The notes beneath the pieces were generated by a model, which was not told where the DNA came from, searched no databases, and was given only the letters and a program-made list of their open reading frames with translations. A program made the translations under genes and the position numbers. Below are positions 24,924 through 34,534 of a DNA stretch of 64,000 nucleotides, piece by piece. The stretch comes from Mesorhizobium ciceri WSM4083. GTDB taxonomy: Bacteria > Pseudomonadota > Alphaproteobacteria > Rhizobiales > Rhizobiaceae. Numbering within the stretch: the first letter of the stretch is position 1; each line of letters begins with the position of its first letter. Location: positions 359,209 through 423,208 of the forward strand of contig NZ_JAFG01000006.1 in NCBI RefSeq assembly GCF_000519305.1. Reading direction: 5' to 3'.

Positions 24924-26434
24924 CAGCTGTGGCCCTCCGCCCCGGTCATCATCAGGCCGAGCCGCGCGATCGTCGCATCGGCGCTGTCCAGCGTGCCGAC
25001 GATGCGGCCCTCATACATCACCGCGATGCGGTCGCAGAGCACCAGCAGCTCTTCTAGATCCTCGCCGATGACGACAATGCCGCAGCCCTTGGTCCGCATG
25101 TCGAGGAATTTTTCGTGGATGAAGCGGGCGGCACCGATGTCGAGTCCTCGCGTTGGCTGCGAGACAACGAGCACCTTCGGATCGAAGGCAAGCTCGCGTG
25201 CCAACAACGCCTTCTGCAGATTGCCGCCGGACAATGCGCCGGCCCGGGTCATCGGCCCGGGGCACCTGATATCATAGGCCTTGATCTGCTCTTCCGCAAA
25301 GGCGCGGATCGCATCCGGCTTGAGCAGGCCCTTGCTGCTGAACGCTGCGGTGCCGATTCGCGGCAGCACCATCGAATCGGCGAGCGGCAGATTAGTCACC
25401 AGCCCTGTGGTCATGCGGTCTTCCGGGATACGTCCGAGCCCGAGCGCCTGCACCTCGCGCGGCGAAAACCGTGAGACCTTTTGGCCGGCAATCGTCATCC
25501 GTCCGGCATCGGGCGCCCGCACGCCGGAGATCACCTCCGCCAGCGCCCGCTGGCCATTGCCCGACACTCCGGCAATGCCGAGGATTTCGCCGGCACGAAC
25601 GACAAGCGATATGTCGCGCAGCGCCGTGCCCGAATGATGCGAGGTTGAGATACCTTCGAGTGTCAGCACTGCCACACCCGGCGCCGATGGTCCCCGCGCC
25701 GGCGGCACGATCTCATGGCCGCACATCAGTTGCGCCATTGCGGACGACGTCGTGTTGGCGGGATCGTCGACCCGGCCGGCAACGCGGCCATGCCGCAGCA
25801 CCGTGCAGCGATGCGTCAGCGCCCGCACCTCGTTGAGCTTGTGCGAGATGAAGATGATGCCGAGACCTTGCGCCGCCATAGAACGCAACGCCGAAAACAG
25901 CCCGTCGACCTCGCTTGGCGCCAGCACCGCCGTCGGCTCGTCGAGGATCAGCAGCCTGGCGCCACGAAACAGCGCCTTGACGATTTCGAGCCGCTGCTGC
26001 TCGCCGACCGACAGCGCCGAGACCGGCAGGTCCGGGTCAAGCGCCAGTCCATGCTGGCGGCCGATCTCGGCCAGCCGCGCCAGCCCGCCGGCGCGGTCGA
26101 TCCGTCCTGTCTTGCCGGGGATGCCGATCAAAAGGTTTTCCAGCACAGTCAGCCGCGGCGCGAGGTGAAAATGCTGGTGCACCATGCCGATGCCGGCGGC
26201 CAGCGCATCGGCGGAACTGGTGATCCTGACCGGCTTGCCCTGGATGAGTATCTCTCCGGCGTCGGGCGCATAGGCGCCGAACAGCACATTCATCAGCGTC
26301 GTCTTGCCGGCGCCGTTCTCGCCGAGCAACCCCAGGATTTCGCCTGGCGCGACGCTGAGATCGACGGCCTCGTTCGCCTTGACGGCGCCGAAGCTCTTGG
26401 TGATGCCGCGCATTTCGATGAGGGGGGCGGGCAA
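24923..26434 (-). CDS. ABC transporter ATP-binding protein, nucleoside/simple-sugar type (two ATPase domains)
   Basis: This 503-aa protein holds two nucleotide-binding domains in tandem. The first has Walker A GENGAGKTT near residues 37-45, signature LSVGEQQRLEIVKAL and Walker B LILDEPTAVL. The second has a degenerate A-loop (GVSGNGQRALAE), signature LSGGNLQKALLAREL and a B motif VLVVSQPTRGLD, in which the usual Asp-Glu pair is replaced, so only the first domain is likely to hydrolyse ATP well. The TTG at 26434 is chosen: GAGGAG precedes it, and it gives the expected start APLIEMRGITKSFGAVKAN; ATG at 26413 would truncate the first strand. A structured 243-base element separates it from the binding-protein gene. 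Confidence 0.92.
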   Translation of the reverse strand: MPAPLIEMRGITKSFGAVKANEAVDLSVAPGEILGLLGENGAGKTTLMNVLFGAYAPDAGEILIQGKPVRITSSADALAAGIGMVHQHFHLAPRLTVLENLLIGIPGKTGRIDRAGGLARLAEIGRQHGLALDPDLPVSALSVGEQQRLEIVKALFRGARLLILDEPTAVLAPSEVDGLFSALRSMAAQGLGIIFISHKLNEVRALTHRCTVLRHGRVAGRVDDPANTTSSAMAQLMCGHEIVPPARGPSAPGVAVLTLEGISTSHHSGTALRDISLVVRAGEILGIAGVSGNGQRALAEVISGVRAPDAGRMTIAGQKVSRFSPREVQALGLGRIPEDRMTTGLVTNLPLADSMVLPRIGTAAFSSKGLLKPDAIRAFAEEQIKAYDIRCPGPMTRAGALSGGNLQKALLARELAFDPKVLVVSQPTRGLDIGAARFIHEKFLDMRTKGCGIVVIGEDLEELLVLCDRIAVMYEGRIVGTLDSADATIARLGLMMTGAEGHS

Positions 26435-26462
26435 GGGTGCTCCTCGGAGAGATGGCGCGGTT

Positions 26463-26705
26463 CTTTCACGCTCCCCCTTGTGGGGTGAGAAGTGTCCGCG
26501 CAGCGGGCGAAAAGCCAATTGCTTGGCTTTTCGAACTTCGAACGCCCTGAGCCTGCGAAGGGCCGGGCTGACAACTGGCGAGCCTGCCGGGTCCCCGCTG
26601 CTTCGCAGCGTCCCAGCGTTCGCTTGGCCTTTCATCGTGCCACTGGCACGATGAATTCGCCTGCGGCGAACCGGTCGCTCACCCCCACAAGGGGGAGGGT
26701 GAAAG
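26463..26705. repeat. Multi-hairpin element between binding-protein and ATPase genes
   Basis: Terminal arms of about 26 bases are near-perfect reverse complements; the left arm begins CTTTCACGCTCCCCCTTGTG (26463) and the right arm ends AAGGGGGAGGGTGAAAG (26705). Inside are more hairpins: AAGCCA/TGGCTT, CGCTGC-TTC-GCAGCG, a 23-bp near-continuous palindrome TCATCGTGCCA/TGGCACGATGA (26632-26654) and TTCGCC/GGCGAA. It lies inside an operon, so it may set the ratio of binding protein to transporter mRNA. Confidence 0.8.
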
Positions 26706-26706
26706 A

Positions 26707-27738
26707 TCAATCCGAAACCGGCGTATTCTCGTCCACATCCACCCGGAAATTGCCTTCCAGAATCTCCGCCTTCTTCTTTTCGACCAGGTCCTTGACGTCC
26801 GCCGGCAGCGTCTTGTCGAACTTGTGGTAGGGCGCCAGATGCGAGCCGCCCTTGGCCATGCGCGAGAAATCGCCATAGTCCTGCGCGGTGAAGACGCCGG
26901 CCCTGACCAGCTTGATCGCCTGCTCGACCGTCGGATACATGTCCCAGACCGGGCCGGTGATCACCGTGTCGGGGCCGAGGCTCGACTGGTCGGACATGTT
27001 GGAGATGGCAAGGATCTTCTTGTCCACCGCCGCTTCGATGACGCCGAAGCGCTCGGCATAGATGACGTCGACACCGGCGTCGATCTGCGCGACAGCCGCT
27101 TCCTTGGCCTTGGGCGGATCGAAGAACGAGCCGATAAAGGCGACCTTCTTCTTGATGTTGGGGTTGACCTCCCTGGCGCCGGCGAAGAAGGCGTTGACCA
27201 GCCGGTTGACTTCCGGAATGCCCATCGCCGCGACGGCGCCGATCGTGCCCGACTTCGACATCTTGCCGGCGATCAGCCCGGAGAGATAGGCCGGCTCGTG
27301 GATCCAGTTGTCGAAGACGCCGAAATTGGGTTCCGCCGGCCCGGCACCGGAGCCGAACAGCCAGGCGGTCTTCGGGAATTGCTTGGCGGTGCGGCGCGAT
27401 TCACGCTCGGCGGCGAAGGCATCGCCAAGCACCAGCTCATAGCCGCCTTGCGCATATTCGCGCATGACGCGGCTGAAATCGGCGGTCTGCACCTTCTCGG
27501 ACCATTTGTATTCGATGCCGAGTTCCTTCTCGGCCCTCTGCAAGGCGACATGGATCTGGTTGTCCCACGGCTCCTCGATCGGCGTGGCGAAGATCGCCGC
27601 CACCTTCAGCTTCTTGTCCGCCGCGAAGGCTGCGCCTGGCAATATCGCTGCCGCCAAACCGAGCGCGCCCAGCTCCAGCACATTGCGTCGCGAAAGCCCT
27701 TCGCGTTTTATCTGCGATTTATTGTTCCGGTTTTCCAT
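26707..27738 (-). CDS. BMP family ABC transporter substrate-binding protein
   Basis: This 343-aa periplasmic binding protein belongs to the basic membrane protein (PnrA/BMP) family. A twin-arginine leader is visible (LSRRNVLELGALGLAAAILP, cleavage near AFA). The family features are VAAIFATPIEEPWDNQIHVA at the mature start, LVLGDAFAAERE near 110, the GSGAGPAEPNFGVF strand and the AYLSGLIAGKMSKSGTIGAV helix. Known relatives bind nucleosides, or purine-like compounds, and pair with the permeases and ATPase seen here. It is the first gene of the operon. Confidence 0.92.
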   Translation of the reverse strand: MENRNNKSQIKREGLSRRNVLELGALGLAAAILPGAAFAADKKLKVAAIFATPIEEPWDNQIHVALQRAEKELGIEYKWSEKVQTADFSRVMREYAQGGYELVLGDAFAAERESRRTAKQFPKTAWLFGSGAGPAEPNFGVFDNWIHEPAYLSGLIAGKMSKSGTIGAVAAMGIPEVNRLVNAFFAGAREVNPNIKKKVAFIGSFFDPPKAKEAAVAQIDAGVDVIYAERFGVIEAAVDKKILAISNMSDQSSLGPDTVITGPVWDMYPTVEQAIKLVRAGVFTAQDYGDFSRMAKGGSHLAPYHKFDKTLPADVKDLVEKKKAEILEGNFRVDVDENTPVSD

Positions 27739-27826
27739 TGCATTCCCCTCTGTTCGACAGCCGTGTCGAGCCGGCTGTTCGTGAAAATGTCAGACAGGGA
27801 AGTATGGAACGACGCCAGACTTTTGT

Positions 27827-27844
27827 CCACGTGGTCAAATTTGA
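27827..27844. promoter_or_regulatory. Adjacent palindromes upstream of the BMP operon
   Basis: CCACGTGG (27827-27834) is directly followed by TCAAATTTGA (27835-27844), two perfect palindromes sharing a boundary, about 90 bases upstream of the BMP gene start and 50 bases from the convergent pcaF stop. The position fits an operator for the leftward transporter operon. The cognate regulator is unknown. Confidence 0.4.
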
Positions 27845-27891
27845 ACCGCGCACCGGATTCTTGATCTTAGCCGGCCGAGAGTGGGTGCCGG

Positions 27892-29097
<1,206 letters not shown>

Positions 29098-29098
29098 G

Positions 29099-29899
29099 TC
29101 ATGCAGCCTTTGCTTTTCCGGTTCCCTCATGCGCCGCCTTGGTGCGGGCCTGCAGGTCGCGCAATGTCTTGAGTTCGAGTTCGCTTGGCGCCGGCGTTTC
29201 GTCAAGCGCCTCGGCGAACTTAACCACCCAGCCACAGGTGTCCTGCACCTGCTGGCGCGTGACGCCGGGATGCAGCGACACGACCGTGAATTCCTTGCTC
29301 ACCGGATCCGGCTTCCAGATGGCGAGGTCGGTGATCAGCAAGGTCGGGCCTGCAGTGTCGATGCCAAGCCGTTTTCGATGGTCACCACCCTCGCCATGGC
29401 CGAAGGAGGTGAAGAAGTCGATCTTCTCGACCATGCCGCGCTTGGTCTGCGCCATGGTGATGTAGATCTCCTTCGACGACGTCGCGATCTCCGGCGCGCC
29501 GCCGCCGCCCGGCAGCCTGGTCTTAGGATGGAAATAGTCGCCGATAACCGTGGTGTTGATGTTGCCGAACTTGTCGAGTTGGGCCGCACCGAGGAAGCCG
29601 ATCGAGATGCGGCCGCCCTGAAGCCAGTAGCGGAACATCTCCGGCACCGCGACGGTGGTGATGGCGGTCTCGCACAATTCACCATCGCCGATCGACAACG
29701 GCAGCACATCGGGCGCGGTGCCGATCGTGCCGCTCTCGTAAATCAGGGTGATGTCAGGCGCATGCGTCAGCCGCGCCACATTGCAGGCGGCTGACGGCGC
29801 GCCGATGCCGACGAAGCAGACATCGTCATTGCGCAGCGCGCGACTGGCGGCGATGGTCATCATCTCGTTGGGGGTGAAGCCCAAAGAATTGTCGCTCAT
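29099..29899 (-). CDS. pcaJ: 3-oxoadipate CoA-transferase subunit B
   Basis: This 266-aa subunit works with PcaI to move CoA from succinyl-CoA to 3-oxoadipate. Glu55 in LIYESGTIG matches the catalytic glutamate of the family; LGAAQLDKFGNINTTVIGDY and RLPGGGGAPEIATSSKEIYI are typical downstream motifs. The start overlaps pcaI by 4 bases (ATGA). It is larger than the roughly 210-aa PcaJ of Pseudomonas and similar to the alphaproteobacterial two-subunit type. Confidence 0.93.
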   Translation of the reverse strand: MSDNSLGFTPNEMMTIAASRALRNDDVCFVGIGAPSAACNVARLTHAPDITLIYESGTIGTAPDVLPLSIGDGELCETAITTVAVPEMFRYWLQGGRISIGFLGAAQLDKFGNINTTVIGDYFHPKTRLPGGGGAPEIATSSKEIYITMAQTKRGMVEKIDFFTSFGHGEGGDHRKRLGIDTAGPTLLITDLAIWKPDPVSKEFTVVSLHPGVTRQQVQDTCGWVVKFAEALDETPAPSELELKTLRDLQARTKAAHEGTGKAKAA

Positions 29900-30753
29900 G
29901 CCGCTTTCCTCAAATGCTCGACACGGGCCTCGAAATCGCCGGCACTCTTCTCGATGACATTGGCCTGCATCCACGCCTGGAATTTGTCGCGGTCGGCGGC
30001 GATCTCGTCCCATTCCAGATAGGCGGCATTGTCGCGCGCATAATAGCCATGCGCGTAAGACGGATGCGAGCCGCCGGGCACCACCGATATCGCCGCGATC
30101 GTCCAGCGCGGCAGCACGGTCAGATTGGGATGAAGATCGTCGAAATTGTCGACCACTTCCTCGACCGTCACCACCGCGCGCCTGGCCGCCAGCACGGCTT
30201 CCTTCTGGATGCCGATGATGCCTTCGATTAGCACATTGCCTTTCCGATCGGCCTTCTGCGCATGGATGAAAGTTACGTCAGGCCGGATCGAGGGGACAGC
30301 CGCCAGCACCTCGCCGGTGAACGGACAGGTCACCGACTTGATGTTCGGATTGACCGCTGCCAGCCCAGCACCGCGATAGCCGCGAAACACCGCGCAGGGC
30401 AGGCCGGCAGCACCCGCTTCATAGGCATTGGCCATGCCGGCATGGCTGTGCTCCTCGATTTCGAGTGAGCGCGGAAAACCGTTCTCGATGGCATCACGGG
30501 CGCGCCGCAGCAGGCCGACGCCGGGATTGCCGACATAGGAGAAGATGATTTTCTTCGCCATGCCCATGCCGATCATCTGGTCGTAGATCAGGTCCGGCGT
30601 CATGCGGATCAGTGTCAGGTCGCGAAACCCCTGGCGGATCGCCTCATGCGCAGCCGCCGTCGGGATCAGATGGGTGAAGCCCTCGAAGGCGACCGTGTCG
30701 CCACTGTTCAGGTTCTCCGAAACAGCCTGTTTGAGCGGCAGGAACTTGACCAT
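29896..30753 (-). CDS. pcaI: 3-oxoadipate CoA-transferase subunit A
   Basis: This 285-aa subunit of the CoA transferase has the family-I signature region GDTVAFEGFTHLIPTAAAHE near the start and an oxyanion-type loop in SYVGNPGVGLLRRARDAIEN. The ATG at 30753 is chosen because CCGGAG lies just upstream; longer starts would run into the palindromic operator. It is the first gene of the pcaI-pcaJ-pcaF operon, divergent from the IclR regulator gene. Confidence 0.93.
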   Translation of the reverse strand: MVKFLPLKQAVSENLNSGDTVAFEGFTHLIPTAAAHEAIRQGFRDLTLIRMTPDLIYDQMIGMGMAKKIIFSYVGNPGVGLLRRARDAIENGFPRSLEIEEHSHAGMANAYEAGAAGLPCAVFRGYRGAGLAAVNPNIKSVTCPFTGEVLAAVPSIRPDVTFIHAQKADRKGNVLIEGIIGIQKEAVLAARRAVVTVEEVVDNFDDLHPNLTVLPRWTIAAISVVPGGSHPSYAHGYYARDNAAYLEWDEIAADRDKFQAWMQANVIEKSAGDFEARVEHLRKAA

Positions 30754-30773
30754 CGCATCGGCTCCGGATTCAG

Positions 30774-30814
30774 AAAGTTCGTATTGCGAACACATGTTTT
30801 GTATGCGATACTTT
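30774..30814. promoter_or_regulatory. PcaR-type operator in the pcaI-pcaR intergenic region
   Basis: GTTCGTATTGCGAAC (30777-30791) is an inverted repeat with GTTCG/CGAAC arms, and GTATGCGATAC (30801-30811) is a second one; together with flanking GAAAGT/ACTTTC they make a larger imperfect dyad. IclR-family PcaR proteins are known to bind GTTCG-containing repeats at pca promoters, and the site sits exactly between the divergent genes. Confidence 0.65.
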
Positions 30815-30872
30815 CTACGCTGGGCGAGGTGTAGAGTCAATCCGGACGCCGATGCCGCTCCGCGGAGACAAG

Positions 30873-31643
30873 ATGAACGAAGAGGCTGTTTCCCGTGATC
30901 ATGTCGGCTCGCTTGAACGCGGCCTTGCCGTCATGGAGATCCTGGCCCGCCAGCCCTCCGGGATGACGCTGACCGAAATGGCCGAGGCGGCGGGCCTGAC
31001 CCGCGCCGGTGCCCGCCGTTTTCTGCTGACGCTTGTCGCCACCGGCTATGCGACACAGGTTGGTCGCCTGTTTTCGCTTTCGCCGCGCCTGCTGACGGTT
31101 GCCCGCACCTGGCTCGGCGGCGCCTCGCTATGGGCCTTCGCCGCGCCCATCATGCAGGCTGTGGCAGCACAACTAAACGAGGCTTGCTCGGCGGCGATCC
31201 TATCGGGTGAGGATGTCGTCTATGTCGCCCGCATTCCCGGCCGCCGCATCCTCAGCGTGTCGCTCGACGTCGGCACCAGGCTGCCGGCCTACTGCACCTC
31301 GATGGGACGCATCCTGCTTGCCGGCCTGACATCAGGCGAACTCGAGACATTCCTCGGTCAGGCGACCATCGAGAGGCGGACGCCGAAGACGATCACCGAT
31401 ATCACACTGCTGGCCGGCGCCGTCGGCAAGGCGAAGGCCGACGGCTTTGCCATCGTCGATGAGGAACTGGAGCTCGGCCTGCGCTCGATCGCCGTGCCGA
31501 TCCGCGACCGGGCGGAGCGCACGGTCGCGGCCATCAACGTCTCGACCCAGTCGGCGCGATTTTCGGTCGCGGAGATGGAGCGGGAGATCCTGCCCGCGCT
31601 GCTGGAGGCCAGGCAGCGCATCGAGGATTTTTTCGTGGTTTAG
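30873..31643 (+). CDS. pcaR: IclR-family regulator of the beta-ketoadipate pathway (PcaR-like)
   Basis: This 256-aa regulator has an N-terminal winged helix (about 15-75; GSLERGLAVMEILARQPSGM and MAEAAGLTRAGARRFLLTLV) and an IclR effector domain (about 85-255; LPAYCTSMGRILLAGL and AIVDEELELGLRSIAVPI). Both segments are typical of PcaR/PobR-type proteins. ATG at 30873 is preferred over an upstream ATG at 30852 because GGAG lies 7 bases before it. It is divergent from pcaI and should activate pcaIJF in response to beta-ketoadipate, as in known relatives. Confidence 0.88.
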   Translation: MNEEAVSRDHVGSLERGLAVMEILARQPSGMTLTEMAEAAGLTRAGARRFLLTLVATGYATQVGRLFSLSPRLLTVARTWLGGASLWAFAAPIMQAVAAQLNEACSAAILSGEDVVYVARIPGRRILSVSLDVGTRLPAYCTSMGRILLAGLTSGELETFLGQATIERRTPKTITDITLLAGAVGKAKADGFAIVDEELELGLRSIAVPIRDRAERTVAAINVSTQSARFSVAEMEREILPALLEARQRIEDFFVV

Positions 31644-31662
31644 CAGTCACACATGAGCAAGT

Positions 31663-31809
31663 GCCCCTCACCCGGATTGCCAACCGAATTGCAAAGGGCA
31701 ATTCGGGACAATCCGACCTCTCCCCGAGGGGAGAGGAGATCGCCAGCGTTGATGACAGCCTCTTCTCCCCTCGGGGAGAAGGTGGCCGCGAAGCGGCCGG
31801 ATGTGGGGG
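31663..31809. repeat. Intergenic hairpin repeat, family A, copy 2
   Basis: This copy has the same order of parts as the element at 4381-4526: CCCCTCACCCGGATTGCCAA, an AATTGC arm pair, CTCTCCCCGAGGGGAGAG, CTTCTCCCC/GGGGAGAAG and GGCCGCGAAGCGGCC. The unique spacer between the two hairpins differs. It lies between convergent genes. Confidence 0.82.
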
Positions 31810-31845
31810 CCTCTCATACGCGATGGCCCATCTGACGAACGCTCC

Positions 31846-33147
31846 TCAATGCTTGATCCGATCCCGCATCGCGTACCAAAGCATGCCCAGCACATAGAGC
31901 GGACCGCGCAGTGCCGTCCCACCCGGGAACGGCATCGGCGTCAGCGTCGAGAACAAATCTAGCCGCGAGGCGTCACCTGTGATCGCTTCGGCCAGCAGCT
32001 TGCCAGACAGCGTCGACAGGATGACGCCCTTGCCGGAATAGCCATGCGCGAAATAGACCTCGCCATAGTGCCCGACATGCGGCAGCCTGGATGTCGTCAC
32101 CGACACCAGCCCGCCCCAGGCGTGATCAATGCGACAGCCCTGAAGTTGCGGGAAGGTCTTCTCCATGTGCGGCCGCACGAAGCCGGCGATGTCGGCCGGC
32201 GGTGACGGCGTGTAGCGTTCGCCACCGCCGAACAGCAGCCGACCATCGGCTGACATGCGATAGTAATTGACGACGAAGCGCGTGTCGGACACCGCGACAT
32301 TGGCCGGGATGACATTGCGCTTGCCCTCCAGCGGCTCGGTGGCAACGATGTAGTTGCCGACCGGCATGATGCGGCTGTTGACGCGCGGCTCCAGCCCATG
32401 GAGCAGAGCGTCACCCGCCAGCACGACATGTCTGGCGCGCACCGAACCGTTTGCCGTCGAGACCCGGATCGAAGGCTCGCGCTCCAGTTTCACGGCCACC
32501 GAATTCTCATGGATGGTGACGCCCGCAGCAACCGCGGCGCGGGCAAGGCCGAGCGTGTAGTTCAGCGGATGCATGTGGCCGCCGAGCGGCTCATACATCG
32601 CGCCATGATATGATGTGTCGACCTTGGCTCGGGCTTCAGCCGCCGACAGCATTTCGGCATGCGGAAATTTCATCACCGTGGCCAGACACTCGGCCTCTTC
32701 CTCGAGATCCCTGAGGTCGGAGCCGTTGACCGCACCGACCAGGTGGCCGGTCAGCCTGAGATCGCAATCGATGGCATGGCGCTCGATGATGTCGAGCACC
32801 AGCCCGCGCGCCTCGAAGGCAAGATCGAACAGCGCCTTTGCCCGCTCGGGCCCGTAGAGCTTGACCAGTCCCTTGGCGCCCTTGCGCAGGCCGGGGATCA
32901 TCTGGCCGCCATTGCGCCCCGAGGCGCCCCAGCCGATCTTGCCGCCTTCGAGAAGCACCACCTTCAGCCCGCGCTCGGCTGCGTGAAGGGCGGCCGACAG
33001 GCCGGTGCAGCCTCCGCCGACGACCACCAGGTCGGCTTCGGCATCGCCGACAAGCGCCGGATGGTTCGGCGCCGGATTGGCGGTGGCGACATAATGGGAT
33101 TTGCCGATATCGAGGCCCGAATTGAACCCCGTTGAACTGGAAGCCAT
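31846..33147 (-). CDS. FAD-dependent amine oxidoreductase (DAO family, PuuB-like)
   Basis: This 433-aa flavoprotein has an N-terminal Rossmann motif VVVGGGCTGLSAALHAAERG (about 40-60), then GGKIGWGASGRNGGQMIPGL, typical of gamma-glutamylputrescine oxidase-like enzymes, and a C-terminal FAD-contact segment YFAHGYSGKGVILSTLSGKL. ATG at 33147 follows the ligase stop by two bases and has GAAGGTG upstream; GTG at 33153 is an alternative. Next to a glutamine-synthetase-like ligase and opposite a polyamine-type importer, it probably oxidises a glutamylated or otherwise substituted amine to an aldehyde. That aldehyde could be taken by the dehydrogenase at 43711. The true substrate is unknown. Confidence 0.88.
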   Translation of the reverse strand: MASSSTGFNSGLDIGKSHYVATANPAPNHPALVGDAEADLVVVGGGCTGLSAALHAAERGLKVVLLEGGKIGWGASGRNGGQMIPGLRKGAKGLVKLYGPERAKALFDLAFEARGLVLDIIERHAIDCDLRLTGHLVGAVNGSDLRDLEEEAECLATVMKFPHAEMLSAAEARAKVDTSYHGAMYEPLGGHMHPLNYTLGLARAAVAAGVTIHENSVAVKLEREPSIRVSTANGSVRARHVVLAGDALLHGLEPRVNSRIMPVGNYIVATEPLEGKRNVIPANVAVSDTRFVVNYYRMSADGRLLFGGGERYTPSPPADIAGFVRPHMEKTFPQLQGCRIDHAWGGLVSVTTSRLPHVGHYGEVYFAHGYSGKGVILSTLSGKLLAEAITGDASRLDLFSTLTPMPFPGGTALRGPLYVLGMLWYAMRDRIKH

Positions 33148-33149
33148 GA

Positions 33150-34529
33150 TCACACCTTCAGCAGAAGGTGGTCGCGTTCCCAGCTCGTCACCACGCCCTG
33201 GAACAGATCGAGCTCCACGCTCTTGACGCGCAGATAGGTCTGGAAGAAATCCTCGCCGAGCAGTTCCCGCACCGGCTCACATGCCTCGAAACGGTCCAGC
33301 GACTCCTCCATGGTTTTCGGCAGCGTGCTCTTGATCTTGTAGGCATTGCCCGACGCTTCGGCCGAGCGCGCCAGTCTCTGTTCGACGCCGAGATAGCCGG
33401 CGAGAAGCGAGCCGGCGATCGCCAGGTAAGGATTGGAATCAGCACCCGGCAACCGGTTCTCCACCCGCCGCGCGGAGCGGCCGCCGGCCGGCACGCGCAA
33501 CCCGCAGGAGCGGTTGTCGTGCGACCACTCGATGTTGGCCGGCGCACTGTGGTTCGGCCTTATGCGGCGGAACGAGTTCACGTTCGGCGCAAACAGCGGC
33601 ATGATTTCCGGGACATATTTCTGCAGGCCGCCGATGAAGTGGCCGAACATTGCGGTGTCGGCATCGTCGCTGCCGGCAAACAGCGTCCTGCCGGCCTCGT
33701 CGATGACCGACATGTGCAGATGCATCGAGCTTCCCGCCTGCGCGGCGATCGGCTTGGCCATGAAGGTCGCGTGCATGCCGCTCTGCTGCGCGGCCTGGCG
33801 CGTCAGCCGCTTGAACAGCAGCACCTTGTCGGCCAGCGGCAGCGCATCGCCATGCAGGAAGTTGATTTCCAGCTGCGCCGTACCCGATTCATGGATCAGC
33901 GTGTCGAGCGGCAGGCCGGCCGCCGCCGCATAGTCGTAGATGCGCCGGATCACCGGCTCGAACTCCTCGAGCGCGGCCATGTCATAGGGATGCTGCACGG
34001 TCTCGGCTCGACCATTGGCGCCGACCGGCGCGGTCAGCGGCTGATCCGGATCGGGATTGGGCGCGGTGAGATAGAACTCCAACTCGGGTGCTACCACCGC
34101 CCGCCAGCCGCGCCTGGCGTAGAGATCGAGCACGGCCCTGAGCACATGCCGCGGCGAGGCCATCCAGGGCCGGCCGTCCATATGGAACGCATCGGCGAAG
34201 ACATAGGCCTTGCCGGGAGCGGCGCCGGGCGCCAGGCAGAGCGTCGAGACGTCAGGCACCATGCGCATGTCGGGGTCCGAATAGGCAAAGCCCTCGTCGA
34301 CCGAACCGGAATAGCGGCCGTCGATGCTGACCAGGAAGGCGCTGCTCGGCAGGTAGAGCGCGCGGTCTTCAAGCGCCTGGAGGAATTTGGCCGTCGGCAA
34401 GGCCTTGCCGCGCAGGACGCCGTTCATATCGGGCACCAGGCACTCGACTTCGTTGATCCCGTGGCGGGCCAGCCAGGCCTTGGCATCGCTGCCGCTGGAG
34501 AGTGAGATGTTCGTATCGTTGTCAGGCAT
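33150..34529 (-). CDS. Glutamine synthetase-family ligase (gamma-glutamylamine synthetase, PuuA-like)
   Basis: This 459-aa enzyme belongs to the glutamine synthetase fold. The features include VECLVPDMNGVLRGKALPTA near the N-terminus, APELEFYL (metal-binding Glu), HESGTAQLEINF, GSSMHLHMSV (His of the metal site), NSFRRIRPNHSAP and RVENRLPGADSNPYLAIAGS. The divergent sequence and the neighbouring oxidase point to ligation of glutamate to an amine, as in PuuA, rather than to ammonia. It lies 5 bases after the glycosyltransferase gene and overlaps the start region of the oxidase gene. Confidence 0.88.
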   Translation of the reverse strand: MPDNDTNISLSSGSDAKAWLARHGINEVECLVPDMNGVLRGKALPTAKFLQALEDRALYLPSSAFLVSIDGRYSGSVDEGFAYSDPDMRMVPDVSTLCLAPGAAPGKAYVFADAFHMDGRPWMASPRHVLRAVLDLYARRGWRAVVAPELEFYLTAPNPDPDQPLTAPVGANGRAETVQHPYDMAALEEFEPVIRRIYDYAAAAGLPLDTLIHESGTAQLEINFLHGDALPLADKVLLFKRLTRQAAQQSGMHATFMAKPIAAQAGSSMHLHMSVIDEAGRTLFAGSDDADTAMFGHFIGGLQKYVPEIMPLFAPNVNSFRRIRPNHSAPANIEWSHDNRSCGLRVPAGGRSARRVENRLPGADSNPYLAIAGSLLAGYLGVEQRLARSAEASGNAYKIKSTLPKTMEESLDRFEACEPVRELLGEDFFQTYLRVKSVELDLFQGVVTSWERDHLLLKV

Positions 34530-34534
34530 TTCGT

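Noticed and set aside
30753..30840. Longer N-terminus for pcaI
   Set aside because: It would overlap the palindromic operator; the ATG at 30753 has a GGAG site and gives the normal subunit length.
33150..34529. Ordinary glutamine synthetase for ammonia assimilation
   Set aside because: Sequence layout and the oxidase and polyamine-importer context fit the gamma-glutamylamine ligase group better.
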